Origin: an uncultured Ruminococcus sp.
GTDB taxonomy: Bacteria > Bacillota > Clostridia > Oscillospirales > Acutalibacteraceae
Direction: 5' to 3'
DNA: 64,000 bases
Assembly (NCBI GenBank): GCA_902762615.1
Contig: CACWOX010000006.1
Coordinates: forward strand, 1 to 64,000
The notes under the pieces were generated by a model that saw only the letters and a list, made by a program, of their open reading frames with translations, did no database searches and was not told the DNA's origin. Of the stretch, positions 24,996 through 34,091 are shown piece by piece. Each line of letters opens with the position of its first letter. The first letter of the stretch is position 1. The position numbers and the translations under genes were made by a program.

Positions 24996-25024
24996 TTGAC
25001 AATCGCGCTTGGAAGTGGTAAATT
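24996..25024 (+). promoter_or_regulatory. Heat-shock operon promoter
   Basis: TTGACA (24996-25001), 17-bp spacer, TAAATT (25019-25024), immediately upstream of the CIRCE operator. Confidence 0.75.
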
Positions 25025-25035
25025 ATTATCATAAA

Positions 25036-25062
25036 TTAGCACTCGGACATTGAGAGTGCTAA
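25036..25062 (+). promoter_or_regulatory. CIRCE operator (HrcA binding site)
   Basis: Perfect consensus TTAGCACTC-N9-GAGTGCTAA, 49 bp before the hrcA start and over the predicted transcription start. HrcA binds here to repress the hrcA-grpE-dnaK-dnaJ operon, with GroEL-dependent feedback in other Firmicutes. Confidence 0.97.
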
Positions 25063-25110
25063 TTTACATAAATCAAAAAGGGCATTTCCCTTTAAGGACG
25101 GTCTGATTAA

Positions 25111-26157
25111 ATGGAGCCACGGGCAAGAAAACTCAAAATATTGGCTTCGATAATCGAAAGTTACGTTCTCACAGGCGAGCCTATCGCCAGCAAGGCGCTG
25201 GCAGAGGCAATGCAGAATTCCGTTTCGTCCGCCACCATTCGCAACGATATGGCGGAGCTTGTGGCAAGCGGCTATCTTGAACAGCCTCACACCTCCTCCG
25301 GCAGAATTCCTTCCCAGCGAGGCTACAGGCTTTATATCGATCATCTGATGATGGGCAGTCACGAGCTTCCGCTCGAATTGCAGGGCGAAATCGACCGCAG
25401 GCTGGCGGCGTTCAGCTACGACCCGAACAAGTTTCTGGAAGTCACCGCTTCGCTGATTGCCGAACAGACAGGTCTGCTTGCCGTGGTCACCAATCCCACC
25501 GACCAGCACCCTCAGGTCACTAACGTCGAGCTGATGCTCATTGGCGCACATTCGGCAATGCTGCTCATTATGATCTCCCCCGCTATCCTCAAAACAAGAG
25601 TTTGCAGGCTCAAAGCCGATCTTTCCCCGGAGCTTGTCGAAAGGCTGCGCGGCATATTGCGCGAGCGGCTTGTGGATCTTCCCGCCGAGAGCATGAATGA
25701 TCAGTTCGTCACCGAGACTGCCGTGATGTACGGCGCACTCTGGGAGCTGCTGAATCCTCTCTTCACGGCGGCGAAGGAATGCATTGAGGAATCGGGCGAT
25801 ATGCAGGTGATCATGGAAGGGCAGTCGAGTATGCTGGCGCGCGGTGTGTTCGCCGAATGGCAGTTGGCGGGCATCATGGATTTCATGGAGAAGCGCGGCG
25901 CTATCGCGGATCTGCTCGGCGAGGGAAACGGATTCGCCAACAGCGGCAGAACATGCATTCTCATCGGCAACGAGTCCCACCGACCCGAGCTTGAGGGAAC
26001 CGGAATGATTACCGAGCGCTATTACGGAGGCGGTCAGACAGCCGGCTGGATCGGCGTGGTCGGTCCTACCCGCATGAATTACGCTAAGCTTATCCCCTAC
26101 ATCGACTATTTCGCGGGTGCAGTGGGAAATATGCTCAGAGAAGTTTTAGGCGACTGA
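25111..26157 (+). CDS. hrcA: Heat-inducible transcription repressor HrcA
   Basis: A 348-residue repressor of normal length. The N-terminal winged helix is clear (ARKLKILASIIESYVLTGEPIASKALAEAM, then VSSATIRNDMAELVASGYLEQPHTSSGRIPSQRGYRLYID), followed by the GAF-like dimer and inserted domains, and the C-terminal block TGMITERYYGGGQTAGWIGVVGPTRMNYAKLIPYIDYFA. It represses its own operon through the CIRCE site 49 bp upstream. The gene leads the classic operon hrcA-grpE-dnaK-dnaJ. The spacing to grpE is long (131 bp) because repeat arrays occupy the gap. Confidence 0.96.
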   Translation: MEPRARKLKILASIIESYVLTGEPIASKALAEAMQNSVSSATIRNDMAELVASGYLEQPHTSSGRIPSQRGYRLYIDHLMMGSHELPLELQGEIDRRLAAFSYDPNKFLEVTASLIAEQTGLLAVVTNPTDQHPQVTNVELMLIGAHSAMLLIMISPAILKTRVCRLKADLSPELVERLRGILRERLVDLPAESMNDQFVTETAVMYGALWELLNPLFTAAKECIEESGDMQVIMEGQSSMLARGVFAEWQLAGIMDFMEKRGAIADLLGEGNGFANSGRTCILIGNESHRPELEGTGMITERYYGGGQTAGWIGVVGPTRMNYAKLIPYIDYFAGAVGNMLREVLGD

Positions 26158-26169
26158 AGCTCTCGCTAT

Positions 26170-26263
26170 GTGAATAACAAATAGTGAATAATGTCGGAAG
26201 CGCGGCAGCGCTTGGAATAAGGAATGAAGTTATCAACTTCACACTTCACACTTCACATTTCAC
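26170..26263 (+). repeat. Heptamer arrays and hairpin, hrcA-grpE spacer
   Basis: Two 7-bp arrays: GTGAATA-type (26170-26190) and ACTTCAC x3 plus ATTTCAC (26236-26263). Between them lies ATGTCGGAAG followed by a GCGC-rich hairpin (26199-26213). The same modules recur at 28896, 42750 and 43130. Confidence 0.8.
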
Positions 26264-26288
26264 ACTAAATAGAAAGGAGCTGCTGATC

Positions 26289-26891
26289 TTGTTCAACAGT
26301 AAGAAAAAGGCAGAAGAACCCGCAGCGGAGGAAGTGAAAAAGACCTCCGAGGCAACGCAGGAAGAGACAACTAAGGCAGAAACAACAGAAACTGCCGAAA
26401 AGGAAACGGCAGACGTTCCCGCCCTCCAAAAGGCGCTCGAATCCGCTCAGGCGGAGGTTGAGAAAATCAAGGGCGAGCTTGCTCAGATGAGCGACGTAAA
26501 GCTCAGACTCGCCGCGGAGTACGACAACTTCCGCAAGCGTTCACAGCGCGAAAAGGAAGCCATCTATTCCGACGCGACCGCTTCTACCGTGACCGCTCTG
26601 CTGCCGATTATCGACAATGTGGAGCGTGCTCTGGCAGTCGAAAACGCTTCCGCGGAGGATATGCGCAAGGGCGTTGAGATGATCAATACACAGGCGCTGC
26701 AGGTCTTTGAAAAGCTGGGCGTTACCTCCTTCGGCGCGGTCGGAGAGACATTCGACCCCAATATACATCACTGTGTCGGCACCGTCGACACGGAAGAAGT
26801 GGAGTCGGGCGCTATCGTTCTCGTGCTCCAGAAGGGCTACAAGCTGGGCGACAAGGTAATCCGCCCCGCCATGGTGCAGGTCGCAAACTGA
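26289..26891 (+). CDS. grpE: Nucleotide exchange factor GrpE
   Basis: A 200-residue co-chaperone that releases ADP from DnaK. TTG at 26289 is chosen: AAAGGAG (26273-26279) is 9 nt upstream. The N-terminus is a low-complexity Glu/Lys/Thr tail of about 55 residues, then a long coiled coil (LQKALESAQAEVEKIKGELAQ), RLAAEYDNFRKRSQREKE with the family signature, LLPIIDNVERAL, and the beta domain FDPNIHHCVGTVDTEEVESGAIVLVLQKGYKLGDKVIRPAMVQVAN. Second gene of the CIRCE-controlled operon. Confidence 0.95.
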   Translation: MFNSKKKAEEPAAEEVKKTSEATQEETTKAETTETAEKETADVPALQKALESAQAEVEKIKGELAQMSDVKLRLAAEYDNFRKRSQREKEAIYSDATASTVTALLPIIDNVERALAVENASAEDMRKGVEMINTQALQVFEKLGVTSFGAVGETFDPNIHHCVGTVDTEEVESGAIVLVLQKGYKLGDKVIRPAMVQVAN

Positions 26892-26948
26892 CGGATCGCT
26901 CGGGGCGGTCATTCCGGATGAACCGCTCAGGCAATCCGTTTGACATAT

Positions 26949-26975
26949 ATTTTTATCATTTTTATCATTTTTATC
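26949..26975 (+). repeat. 9-bp tandem repeat, three units
   Basis: Three perfect ATTTTTATC units in the grpE-dnaK spacer; no obvious regulatory role. Confidence 0.8.
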
Positions 26976-27043
26976 ATTTCGCAATCAAACATTATTGATT
27001 TAACCTTTTTTCAAAAGGGAATACTTTCAGGAGGAATTTTATT

Positions 27044-28870
27044 ATGGCAAAGACAATAGGTATTGACTTAGGTACAACCAATTCATGTGTAGCAGTTATC
27101 GAAGGCGGCGAAGCCGTCGTTATCCCCAACAGCGAAGGCGCAAGAACCACCCCTTCCGTCGTCGGCTTCAGCAAGACCGGCGAGAGAATGGTCGGTACTG
27201 TCGCTAAGCGTCAGGCTATCACCAATCCCGACAGAACCATCTCTTCCATCAAGAGAGAAATGGGCACCAGCCACACCGTCTCCATCGACGGCAAGAAGTA
27301 CACCCCTCAGGAAATCTCCGCTATGATTCTCCAGAAGCTCAAGGCGGACGCGGAAGCATACCTCGGCGAGAAGGTCACAAGCGCCGTCATCACCGTTCCT
27401 GCCTACTTCACCGACTCCCAGCGTCAGGCAACCAAGGACGCCGGCAAGATCGCAGGTCTGGACGTCAAGAGAATCATCAACGAGCCGACTGCCGCCGCTC
27501 TTTCCTACGGCATTGACAAGGAAACCGATCAGAAGGTCATGGTCTACGACCTCGGCGGCGGTACATTCGACGTCTCCATCATCGAGATGGGCGACGGCGT
27601 GCAGGAAGTTCTCGCAACAGCCGGCAACAACCGTCTGGGCGGCGACGACTTCGACGCGAGAATCATCAACTGGATCTGCGAACAGTTCCGCAAGTCCGAC
27701 GGAATCGACCTTTCCAGAGACAAGATGGCTATGCAGAGACTCAAGGAAGCCGCGGAAAAGGCTAAGATCGAGCTTTCCGGCATGACCACCGCGCAGATCA
27801 ACCTCCCCTTCATCACCTCCGATTCCACCGGTCCTAAGCACCTCGACCTTACTCTCACCAGAGCTATGTTCAACGAACTGACCGCTGACCTCGTCGACAA
27901 GACAATGGGTCCGGTTCGTCAGGCACTCTCTGACAGCGGACTTTCCGTCGGTCAGATCGACAAGGTCCTCATGGTCGGCGGTTCCTCCAGAATTCCCGCC
28001 GTGCAGGAAGCTGTCAAGAAGATCATCGGCAAAGAGCCTTTCAAGGGCATCAATCCCGATGAATGCGTTGCTCTCGGCGCAGCCATTCAGGGCGGCGTTC
28101 TCGGCGGCGAGGTCGAAGGTCTGCTGCTGCTCGACGTCACTCCCCTTTCGCTCGGTATCGAGACAATGGGTGAGGTCTGCACCAAGATCATCGAGAGAAA
28201 CACAACCATTCCGACCAAGAAGTCACAGGTGTTTACCACCGCTGCCGACAACCAGACCTCCGTTGAAGTCAAGGTTCTGCAGGGCGAGCGCGAATTCTCC
28301 AGAGATAACAAGCTGCTCGGCGTGTTCCACCTCGACGGCATTGCTCCCGCACGCAGAGGCATTCCTCAGATCGAAGTCACCTTCGACATCGACGCAAACG
28401 GTATCGTGAACGTATCCGCAAGAGACAAGGGTACCGGCAAGGAGCAGCACATCACTATCACTTCCTCCACCTCCATGGATAAGGCTGACATCGAGAGAGC
28501 CGTCAAGGACGCGGAGAAGTACGCTGCCGAGGACGCAAAGCGCAGAGAGGAAGTCGATATCCGCAACAATGCAGACCAGGTCGTTTATCAGACCGAAAAG
28601 CTGCTTGACGAGGTGGGCGACAAGGTTGACAACGGCACCAAGGACGCTGTCCGCGCAAAGGTCAACGATCTCCGTTCCATCAAGGACACAGGCTCGGCAA
28701 GCGAAGTCAAGGCTAAGACCGATGAAGTACAGCAGGAGCTTTACAAGCTCAGCGAGCAGCTCTACAAGGACGCTGGCGCACAGGGCGGCGCTCCTCAGGG
28801 CGGCGCTTATGACGCAAACTTTGAGGATGGCAACACCAACGGCGGCTACAACGACGTTGACAACAACTAA
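27044..28870 (+). CDS. dnaK: Chaperone protein DnaK (Hsp70)
   Basis: A 608-residue Hsp70. The ATPase domain shows [18 protein letters not shown], the [13 protein letters not shown] block, [13 protein letters not shown] and [11 protein letters not shown], followed by the linker [17 protein letters not shown] and the substrate-binding beta domain ([24 protein letters not shown]). The helical lid is followed by a Gly/Asn-rich tail ending DVDNN instead of the usual EEVD-like ending. It lacks the 24-residue insert of Gram-negative DnaK, as expected in Firmicutes. AGGAGG lies 8 nt before the ATG. Works with GrpE and DnaJ encoded on either side. Confidence 0.98.
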   Translation: MAKTIGIDLGTTNSCVAVIEGGEAVVIPNSEGARTTPSVVGFSKTGERMVGTVAKRQAITNPDRTISSIKREMGTSHTVSIDGKKYTPQEISAMILQKLKADAEAYLGEKVTSAVITVPAYFTDSQRQATKDAGKIAGLDVKRIINEPTAAALSYGIDKETDQKVMVYDLGGGTFDVSIIEMGDGVQEVLATAGNNRLGGDDFDARIINWICEQFRKSDGIDLSRDKMAMQRLKEAAEKAKIELSGMTTAQINLPFITSDSTGPKHLDLTLTRAMFNELTADLVDKTMGPVRQALSDSGLSVGQIDKVLMVGGSSRIPAVQEAVKKIIGKEPFKGINPDECVALGAAIQGGVLGGEVEGLLLLDVTPLSLGIETMGEVCTKIIERNTTIPTKKSQVFTTAADNQTSVEVKVLQGEREFSRDNKLLGVFHLDGIAPARRGIPQIEVTFDIDANGIVNVSARDKGTGKEQHITITSSTSMDKADIERAVKDAEKYAAEDAKRREEVDIRNNADQVVYQTEKLLDEVGDKVDNGTKDAVRAKVNDLRSIKDTGSASEVKAKTDEVQQELYKLSEQLYKDAGAQGGAPQGGAYDANFEDGNTNGGYNDVDNN

Positions 28871-29022
28871 GAGCGAGCAGCAGAGCTGCTCTAAAAGAAT
28901 AGAGAATAAAGAATAGAGAATAGATAATAGTGATCGGAGCGCTTCGCGCTGAAAATATTAATGTTATTTCTGTGCGGAGCGTTCCTTGTTAATCCCACTA
29001 GCCACTAACTACTGACCACTTA
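28871..29022 (+). repeat. Hairpins and heptamer arrays, dnaK-dnaJ spacer
   Basis: The 177-bp spacer holds an AGAGC...GCTCT hairpin (28881-28892 area), an AGAATAG 7-bp array of five units (28896-28930), a CGGAGCGC-TTC-GCGCT hairpin (28934-28950), and a second 7-bp array CCACTAR/CTACTGA/CCACTTA (28995-29022). It is transcribed within the heat-shock operon. Confidence 0.8.
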
Positions 29023-29047
29023 ACTTGCGTCGAAAGGACGAATTGCT

Positions 29048-30178
29048 TTGGCAGATACAAAAAGAGATTATTATGAGGTTCTCGGACTGCAAAAGGGAGC
29101 TTCGGAAGATGAAATAAAAAAAGCATACCGCCAGATGGCAAAGAAATACCACCCCGATCTCAACCCCGGCGACAAAGCCGCTGAGGAAAAATTCAAGGAG
29201 GTCGGTGAGGCTTACGAGGTTCTTTCCGACAGCGAAAAACGTGCCAGATACGACCAGTTCGGTCACGCCGGCGTTGACCCGAACTTCGGCGCGGGCGGTC
29301 CCGGCGGCGCTTACAATGTCGATTTCGGCGATCTGGGCGATATATTCAGCAGCTTCTTCGGAGGCGGCTTCGGAGGCGGCGCTCGTTCCAACCCCAACGC
29401 TCCCCGACGCGGCGCGGATATCCGTCAGTCCATCATGCTCTCCTTTGAGGAAGCCGCCAAGGGCTGCCGCAAGGAGGTCAGCTACAAGCGCGTCGAGACA
29501 TGCAGCGATTGCGGCGGCACGGGCGCGGCTCCCGGCACCTCGCCCAAGTCCTGCCCCGACTGCGGCGGCACGGGCTTTGTTCGCGTCAATCAGCGCACTC
29601 CCTTCGGCGTGATCCAGTCGCAGCACTCCTGCGAGAAGTGCCGCGGCACAGGCAAGATCATCGAGCATCGCTGCAACAAGTGCAGCGGTATGGGCAAGGT
29701 GCGCGTGGTCAGCTCCAAGACGGTGGAATTCCCCGCGGGTATCGACGAGGAACAGCAGGTGCGCGTTTCCGGCGCCGGCGATCAGGGCAGCAACGGCGGC
29801 TCCTCCGGTGATCTCTTCGTGGAAGTGGGCATCCGTCCCCATCCCGTCTTTGAACGCCGCGGCTACGACGTACACATGGAACAGCCTATTACATACGGGC
29901 AGGCGGTTCTGGGCGACGAAATCGACGTACCCACGCTCGACGGCAATGTAAAGATCAAGGTTCCCGCAGGCACGCAGCCGGGCGACATCAACCGCATGCA
30001 GGGTCGCGGCATACAGCGGCTCAATGCCCGCAGCAAGGGCGATCAGTATGTGCATTTCACCGTTTCGGTGCCTAAGAGCGTCACCAGCGAGGAGCGCGAG
30101 CTGATTCTCCAGCTGGAAAAGAGCATGGGCGGCGACGCTGCCAAGCTCGGCAAGAAAAAGAAGGGCAAGCTCTTCTGA
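29048..30178 (+). CDS. dnaJ: Chaperone protein DnaJ
   Basis: A 376-residue type I J-protein. TTG start at 29048 with GAAAGGA 9 nt upstream. The J domain includes [15 protein letters not shown] (HPD motif), then a Gly/Phe region ([31 protein letters not shown]), then four zinc-finger repeats [24 protein letters not shown] and CNKCSGMG, and the C-terminal substrate-binding domains. Stimulates DnaK ATPase and delivers substrates. Last gene of the CIRCE operon, followed by a strong hairpin. Confidence 0.97.
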   Translation: MADTKRDYYEVLGLQKGASEDEIKKAYRQMAKKYHPDLNPGDKAAEEKFKEVGEAYEVLSDSEKRARYDQFGHAGVDPNFGAGGPGGAYNVDFGDLGDIFSSFFGGGFGGGARSNPNAPRRGADIRQSIMLSFEEAAKGCRKEVSYKRVETCSDCGGTGAAPGTSPKSCPDCGGTGFVRVNQRTPFGVIQSQHSCEKCRGTGKIIEHRCNKCSGMGKVRVVSSKTVEFPAGIDEEQQVRVSGAGDQGSNGGSSGDLFVEVGIRPHPVFERRGYDVHMEQPITYGQAVLGDEIDVPTLDGNVKIKVPAGTQPGDINRMQGRGIQRLNARSKGDQYVHFTVSVPKSVTSEERELILQLEKSMGGDAAKLGKKKKGKLF

Positions 30179-30203
30179 GTATTTTTTAATCATCTAAATA
30201 AAT

Positions 30204-30262
30204 ACACCGTCAGGGTGGGCATTCCTTTTGAGAAGGTGCCTCTCCCCTGCCGGTGTTTTTTA
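30204..30262 (+). terminator. Terminator of the heat-shock operon
   Basis: A long interrupted stem: ACACCG (30204-30209) with CGGTGT (30251-30256), CAGGG with CCCTG inside, followed by TTTTTTATT. Confidence 0.85.
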
Positions 30263-30280
30263 TTGTATTTGATTTGTTAT

Positions 30281-31564
30281 TTACTTCTCCGCGCCGGTGA
30301 CGGTGACGCCGCGCAGGAGAGTCAGAGCGGGTATCTTCATGCTGTCGTACTGCGCGCTCTTTTCGCTCATGAGCATATTGCCCACAAAGTCGTTCATAGA
30401 GCCGGAGATCGAGCCGCCCGAGACGGGAATTGTCTTGTCGCCGTCGTGCAGGTAGGCAAGGCGTATCTCGCCGAAGATGTCGCCCGTCATGGAATCCACC
30501 TGAAAATCGGAGAATTCCACGACCTCCAGATATTTGCCCGCGCGAAGTTCCGCTTCGCTGCGGCTGCCGCCCGTGACCTCAATATTGGTCGGGGCAAAGG
30601 AATCCGTGAGTCCGAGATAGCAGGCGAACATTCTGCCGCCGACAAACTGCTTTGCCACGCCGTCCTCAATGAGCGTGGTGTCGCGTATCACGGCGCCTTC
30701 GCCGTCAAAGGCGTGGTTCTCGGAGGAATTTGCCAGCTCGCGCAGCGCCTTGACGGTGACCTTATCGCCGTTAAATGCGCCGCAGATCGGCTTGTCTATC
30801 TCATAATCGCTCATTTTGCGATAGATCATCGCCGCTCCCATGCGGTCAACAAAATATTGGTATATCTCGCACGCGTCCGAACCCGAAAAGAGCACGTCGC
30901 ATTTGCCGTTGACAGGCGTCGGCTCGGTGAGCAGGCGGTCTTTGCCGTAGCCCATGGTCTTTATCAGGTCGCGTCCCAGTCCTGCCGCGTCGCAGGTGCC
31001 GCTCTTATAGTTGCGGTAAAGCTCTATCTCGTGACCGTCGCGGCGTGCGTTGACGACAACCTCTATCATGCTCGAAGGATAATGCTCCGTCTCGTCGATG
31101 CCGGTTGATGTGATCAGCCGGTGGGACACGTCCGACACGAATATTTCATAGCTGTTTACGTCCTCCCCCTCGGTTTCGGGAAGCTCTGACATGGCGCGGA
31201 TAAAATCGGCTGAAATGTCCGCAATATCCGAAGCCTTGCCCTCAGTCGCTTTTACTTCCGACGGCGGCGTCAGCGTGAAGGGGCGGTTTTTAACCAGCGT
31301 TGCGCGGTAGGCAAGGTCGCTGACCAGCTTCTCGATTTCCTGCTCGGTGGCGGTGGGGGCAATCTCTTCCGAGGCAAATCCGATGGACTGACCGTCGTCC
31401 GTCATCTGATAGACCTTGACATTGATATGCTCCACATTCCTTACGCGGTGCTGGTCCAGCTCGTGGCGTATGAAGTAGAATTCCCAGCCGTTGGTTTTTT
31501 CGTCGTTTATCTCCCAGCCGTAAACGCCGGCGTTATTCAGAATTTTTACAATGCTGTCGGTCAT
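30281..31564 (-). CDS. TldE/PmbA-type metalloprotease partner
   Basis: A 427-residue protein of the TldD/TldE (PmbA) family, second subunit of the heterodimeric zinc protease. It lacks the HExxxH motif found in its neighbour, as expected for TldE. Family blocks seen: FASEEIAPTATEQEIEKLV, YPSSMIEVVVNARRDG, FDGEGAVIRDTTLIEDGVAKQFVGGRMFACYLG, and DSMTGDIFGEIRLAYLHDG. In E. coli and archaea the pair degrades unfolded peptides and matures RiPPs such as microcin B17; no RiPP precursor is seen here. Its ATG overlaps the tldD stop by 1 bp (TAATG). Confidence 0.88.
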   Translation of the reverse strand: MTDSIVKILNNAGVYGWEINDEKTNGWEFYFIRHELDQHRVRNVEHINVKVYQMTDDGQSIGFASEEIAPTATEQEIEKLVSDLAYRATLVKNRPFTLTPPSEVKATEGKASDIADISADFIRAMSELPETEGEDVNSYEIFVSDVSHRLITSTGIDETEHYPSSMIEVVVNARRDGHEIELYRNYKSGTCDAAGLGRDLIKTMGYGKDRLLTEPTPVNGKCDVLFSGSDACEIYQYFVDRMGAAMIYRKMSDYEIDKPICGAFNGDKVTVKALRELANSSENHAFDGEGAVIRDTTLIEDGVAKQFVGGRMFACYLGLTDSFAPTNIEVTGGSRSEAELRAGKYLEVVEFSDFQVDSMTGDIFGEIRLAYLHDGDKTIPVSGGSISGSMNDFVGNMLMSEKSAQYDSMKIPALTLLRGVTVTGAEK

Positions 31565-32997
31565 TATCCCAGCCTCGCTTTCGTTTTAAGATAGGGACCG
31601 CCGTCGGCAACCTTCACCCATTCCTTATAGCCCTTGCCGCAGCCGCCCGAGCCGAATACCTCGCGGTGGGGCGAGAGCATGCTGATGCCTCCCAGCAGGT
31701 CGGGAACGTAGCCGGTCATGATGATCGGCGCGACTACCTTGCCGGTGAACCTGCCGTCCTTTATCTCGCGACCCATTTTGATGATGCACTGAATGCCCCA
31801 GTGCTTGGGGTCCTCCATGCCGCTCTCCATGCCTTCGAGCAGGTAGCCGTGCTTGATGGAGGCGATCATGTCCTCCAGGCTGTCCTCGCCCGAATCGAAC
31901 ATGGTGTTGGTCATGCGGGTGTAGACCTTGTGCTCGAAGTTTTCGCGCTTGCCGTTGCCTGTGGGAGCAACGCCCAGTCTGAGGGCGCTCAGCGCGTCGC
32001 AGATGCCTGTTTTGAGAATGCCGCGGTCGATTTCGATGACGTCTCCGGCAAGCGTGCCTTCATCGTCAAAGGCGTAGGAGGTGACGTCCTCGGCGCAGAG
32101 TGCGCCTTCGTGCATGGTGCATTTGTCGCTGCCCACACGCTTGCCGATGTATTCGGCCCCGAGAGCGCGGTTTTTGACGAACATATCCATCTCCACGCCG
32201 TGACCGAAGGCTTCGTGCGCAATCAGACCCGTGACTTCGGGCGACGCGATGATCTCATACTCGCCGGGTTCAATGCGCTCCGCGTCGAGCAGCTCCGCCG
32301 CCGTCTGCGCCGCTTTGTCAATTTTGCCTTCCAACCGATCGAAAAGCTCGGGGCCGCAGAGTCCCGAAACGCTCTCATAGGCTGCCTGCGTGTTGCCCTC
32401 GCGGTTGACGATCATGAAGATCGCGCCCTCGCTGTAGACGTAGCTCTGGCAAAGGTCGCGCTGCGCTGTGAGGAACATCTTGCAGATGTGGGTGGACTGC
32501 GCCGACACAATACATTCAATCGCGTGCTCATTGAGCGTCATTCCGCGGTCGGATATTTCGCCCAGCTTCTCCACCAGCGCCTTGACGTCGGCGGTTTCGG
32601 GAAGCTGCTGCGTCTCCTTCTCGACAAAAAGCGTCTGCTTGTCGTCGGGAAGAACCGGCGTGTTATAGGACTTTACCCCCGCCAGTCTGAGCATGACAAG
32701 CTGCGCTTCCAACGCGCCGCGAAGTTCATTTGCCATCTTTTCGGGCGATGCGGGGTCAAAGCGGTTGAAGGCGTATTCGGCATACTGTCCGTTTTGGCAC
32801 ACGCGCACGACAATGCCGCGCTCGGTGGTCATGGTTTCCCCCGAAACGCTGCGGGAACGCTGGGATATTCGCACCGCAAGCCCGTGCGAATCGGTGGCAA
32901 GGACGCTGACATAATCGTAGTCCTGCCCGAGCAGGCTGATCATCTCTTTCAGCCCGGGCTTGATGCTTTGCAGATATTCTGAAAATGGTGCTTTCAT
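31564..32997 (-). CDS. tldD: TldD-type zinc metalloprotease
   Basis: A 477-residue catalytic subunit of the TldD/E protease. The zinc-binding HExxxH is present in VTGLIAHEAFGHGVEMDMFVKN, with the downstream Cys/Asn-rich C-terminal block HREVFGSGGCGKGYKEWVKVADGGPYLKTKARLG. The N-terminal half forms the substrate channel (YVSVLATDSHGLAVRISQRS). Length fits the family. AAGGAGAACC precedes the ATG. The two genes overlap and form a simple operon with its own promoter. The physiological substrate is unknown. Confidence 0.9.
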   Translation of the reverse strand: MKAPFSEYLQSIKPGLKEMISLLGQDYDYVSVLATDSHGLAVRISQRSRSVSGETMTTERGIVVRVCQNGQYAEYAFNRFDPASPEKMANELRGALEAQLVMLRLAGVKSYNTPVLPDDKQTLFVEKETQQLPETADVKALVEKLGEISDRGMTLNEHAIECIVSAQSTHICKMFLTAQRDLCQSYVYSEGAIFMIVNREGNTQAAYESVSGLCGPELFDRLEGKIDKAAQTAAELLDAERIEPGEYEIIASPEVTGLIAHEAFGHGVEMDMFVKNRALGAEYIGKRVGSDKCTMHEGALCAEDVTSYAFDDEGTLAGDVIEIDRGILKTGICDALSALRLGVAPTGNGKRENFEHKVYTRMTNTMFDSGEDSLEDMIASIKHGYLLEGMESGMEDPKHWGIQCIIKMGREIKDGRFTGKVVAPIIMTGYVPDLLGGISMLSPHREVFGSGGCGKGYKEWVKVADGGPYLKTKARLG

Positions 32998-33068
32998 TTG
33001 GTTCTCCTTCCTGCAAAGTTTTTTTGCTTTTTTCCAAAAAAAACCTTTGTTTGATATTGGTTAGGAAT

Positions 33069-33097
33069 ATTTTACTATGTTTTCATATAAATGTCAA
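33069..33097 (-). promoter_or_regulatory. Promoter of tldD-tldE
   Basis: On the minus strand: TTGACA (33097-33092), 17-bp spacer, TAAAAT (33074-33069), about 70 bp before tldD. Confidence 0.7.
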
Positions 33098-33143
33098 TGC
33101 CCTGCATGTTAACAACAGGGAAATCAATCATGGAGCATCACAA

Positions 33144-33178
33144 AAAGGGCTTTACATCCCCTCCGCGTAAAGCCCTTT
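33144..33178 (-). terminator. Terminator of the ABC transporter operon
   Basis: AAAGGGCTTTAC (33144-33155) pairs perfectly with GTAAAGCCCTTT (33167-33178); on the minus strand it is followed by TTTTTGTG, 20 bp after the permease stop. Confidence 0.8.
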
Positions 33179-33199
33179 CTGATTTTGATTGACAAGCCG

Positions 33200-34078
33200 C
33201 TATTTGACGTCCCTCTTGGTGATCAGGTACGACCCGGCGACGTTGTATATCACGATGAAAATGACCGAAAGCACGATGGCGTGCGCTATATTCCCGCCGT
33301 TTGCCGCCGTTTCGGTGTCGCTGATGGTGAAGGAGCTGTGATAAAGCGAGGGCAGGAAGCTCGAAATGTCCACCTCGGTGTGCAAAAGCCGACTCAGCCT
33401 GCCTTCCAGAAGCGAAAGAATGCCGCTGACAAGATTGGTCGACGCAAGCAGGATATAGACAATCGCCGTCACCTTGCCCACCGTCAGTTCGGTGAGGAAT
33501 GCCGACAGCAGACCGATGGCGTTCAGCAGGAGAAATTCACCGAGCAGGAACACAAAATACAGACCCATGTGTCCGAAGGTGAACCCTTTGACATAAATCG
33601 CCGCCGTCAGCATTGCCGCCGCCGACGCGGCTATCAGGAACACTGCCGAAATCGCAGCCACACAAACCGTCTTGGATATCTGGAAGTAATACCTGTACTT
33701 CACGCAGCCGAGGACGTTCTTGCTGTAGCCGTCCTTATAGAACGCATGCACAAATGACGCGGTGTATATCACAACAAACAGAATGCACAGTCCGCTTACG
33801 ATTGACGCGCAGAAGCTGACAGGGTTGGGCTTTGGCGCAGAAACAGTATCGCTTGCGGAAACCGTAACGTCCGCGTAGAGGTCTCCCTCCGAAACCGCGA
33901 AACCTTCTGAGACGTCCCCGGCTGAAACCGTCATGTCGGGAATATCCGCCGTTAGATTCATCAGCGCGCCTAAACCCAGAACAAATAAAGCAACCAATCC
34001 GGCGCAGATCGCCAACGCTATGTACAGACCCTTGGATCGAAAGAGCCTGTTGATTTCCATTTGAATGACGTTGAGCAT
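33200..34078 (-). CDS. ABC-2 type transporter permease
   Basis: A 292-residue integral membrane protein with six hydrophobic segments: one near the N-terminus (LYIALAICAGLVALFVLGLGALM), then an external loop of about 60 residues rich in Ser/Val/Asp (AGDVSEGFAVSEGDLYADVTVSASD), then five closely packed segments. The start at 34078 follows AAGGGGG and fits the usual N-terminus MLNVIQMEINRLFRSKG. It pairs with the ATPase encoded 13 bp upstream. The layout resembles BcrAB/NatAB-type exporters of peptide antibiotics or ions. The substrate is not predictable, and no sensor/regulator pair is adjacent. Confidence 0.83.
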   Translation of the reverse strand: MLNVIQMEINRLFRSKGLYIALAICAGLVALFVLGLGALMNLTADIPDMTVSAGDVSEGFAVSEGDLYADVTVSASDTVSAPKPNPVSFCASIVSGLCILFVVIYTASFVHAFYKDGYSKNVLGCVKYRYYFQISKTVCVAAISAVFLIAASAAAMLTAAIYVKGFTFGHMGLYFVFLLGEFLLLNAIGLLSAFLTELTVGKVTAIVYILLASTNLVSGILSLLEGRLSRLLHTEVDISSFLPSLYHSSFTISDTETAANGGNIAHAIVLSVIFIVIYNVAGSYLITKRDVK

Positions 34079-34091
34079 ACTCTTTTCCCCC

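Noticed and set aside
29009-30193. Long open frame antisense to dnaJ (394 codons), Ala/His-rich
   Set aside because: It lies wholly over dnaJ, has no ribosome site and shows the composition expected from reversing GC-biased codons. Similar antisense frames over tldD, metY, recA, hrcA, the histidine kinase and the NCS2 permease were dropped for the same reason.
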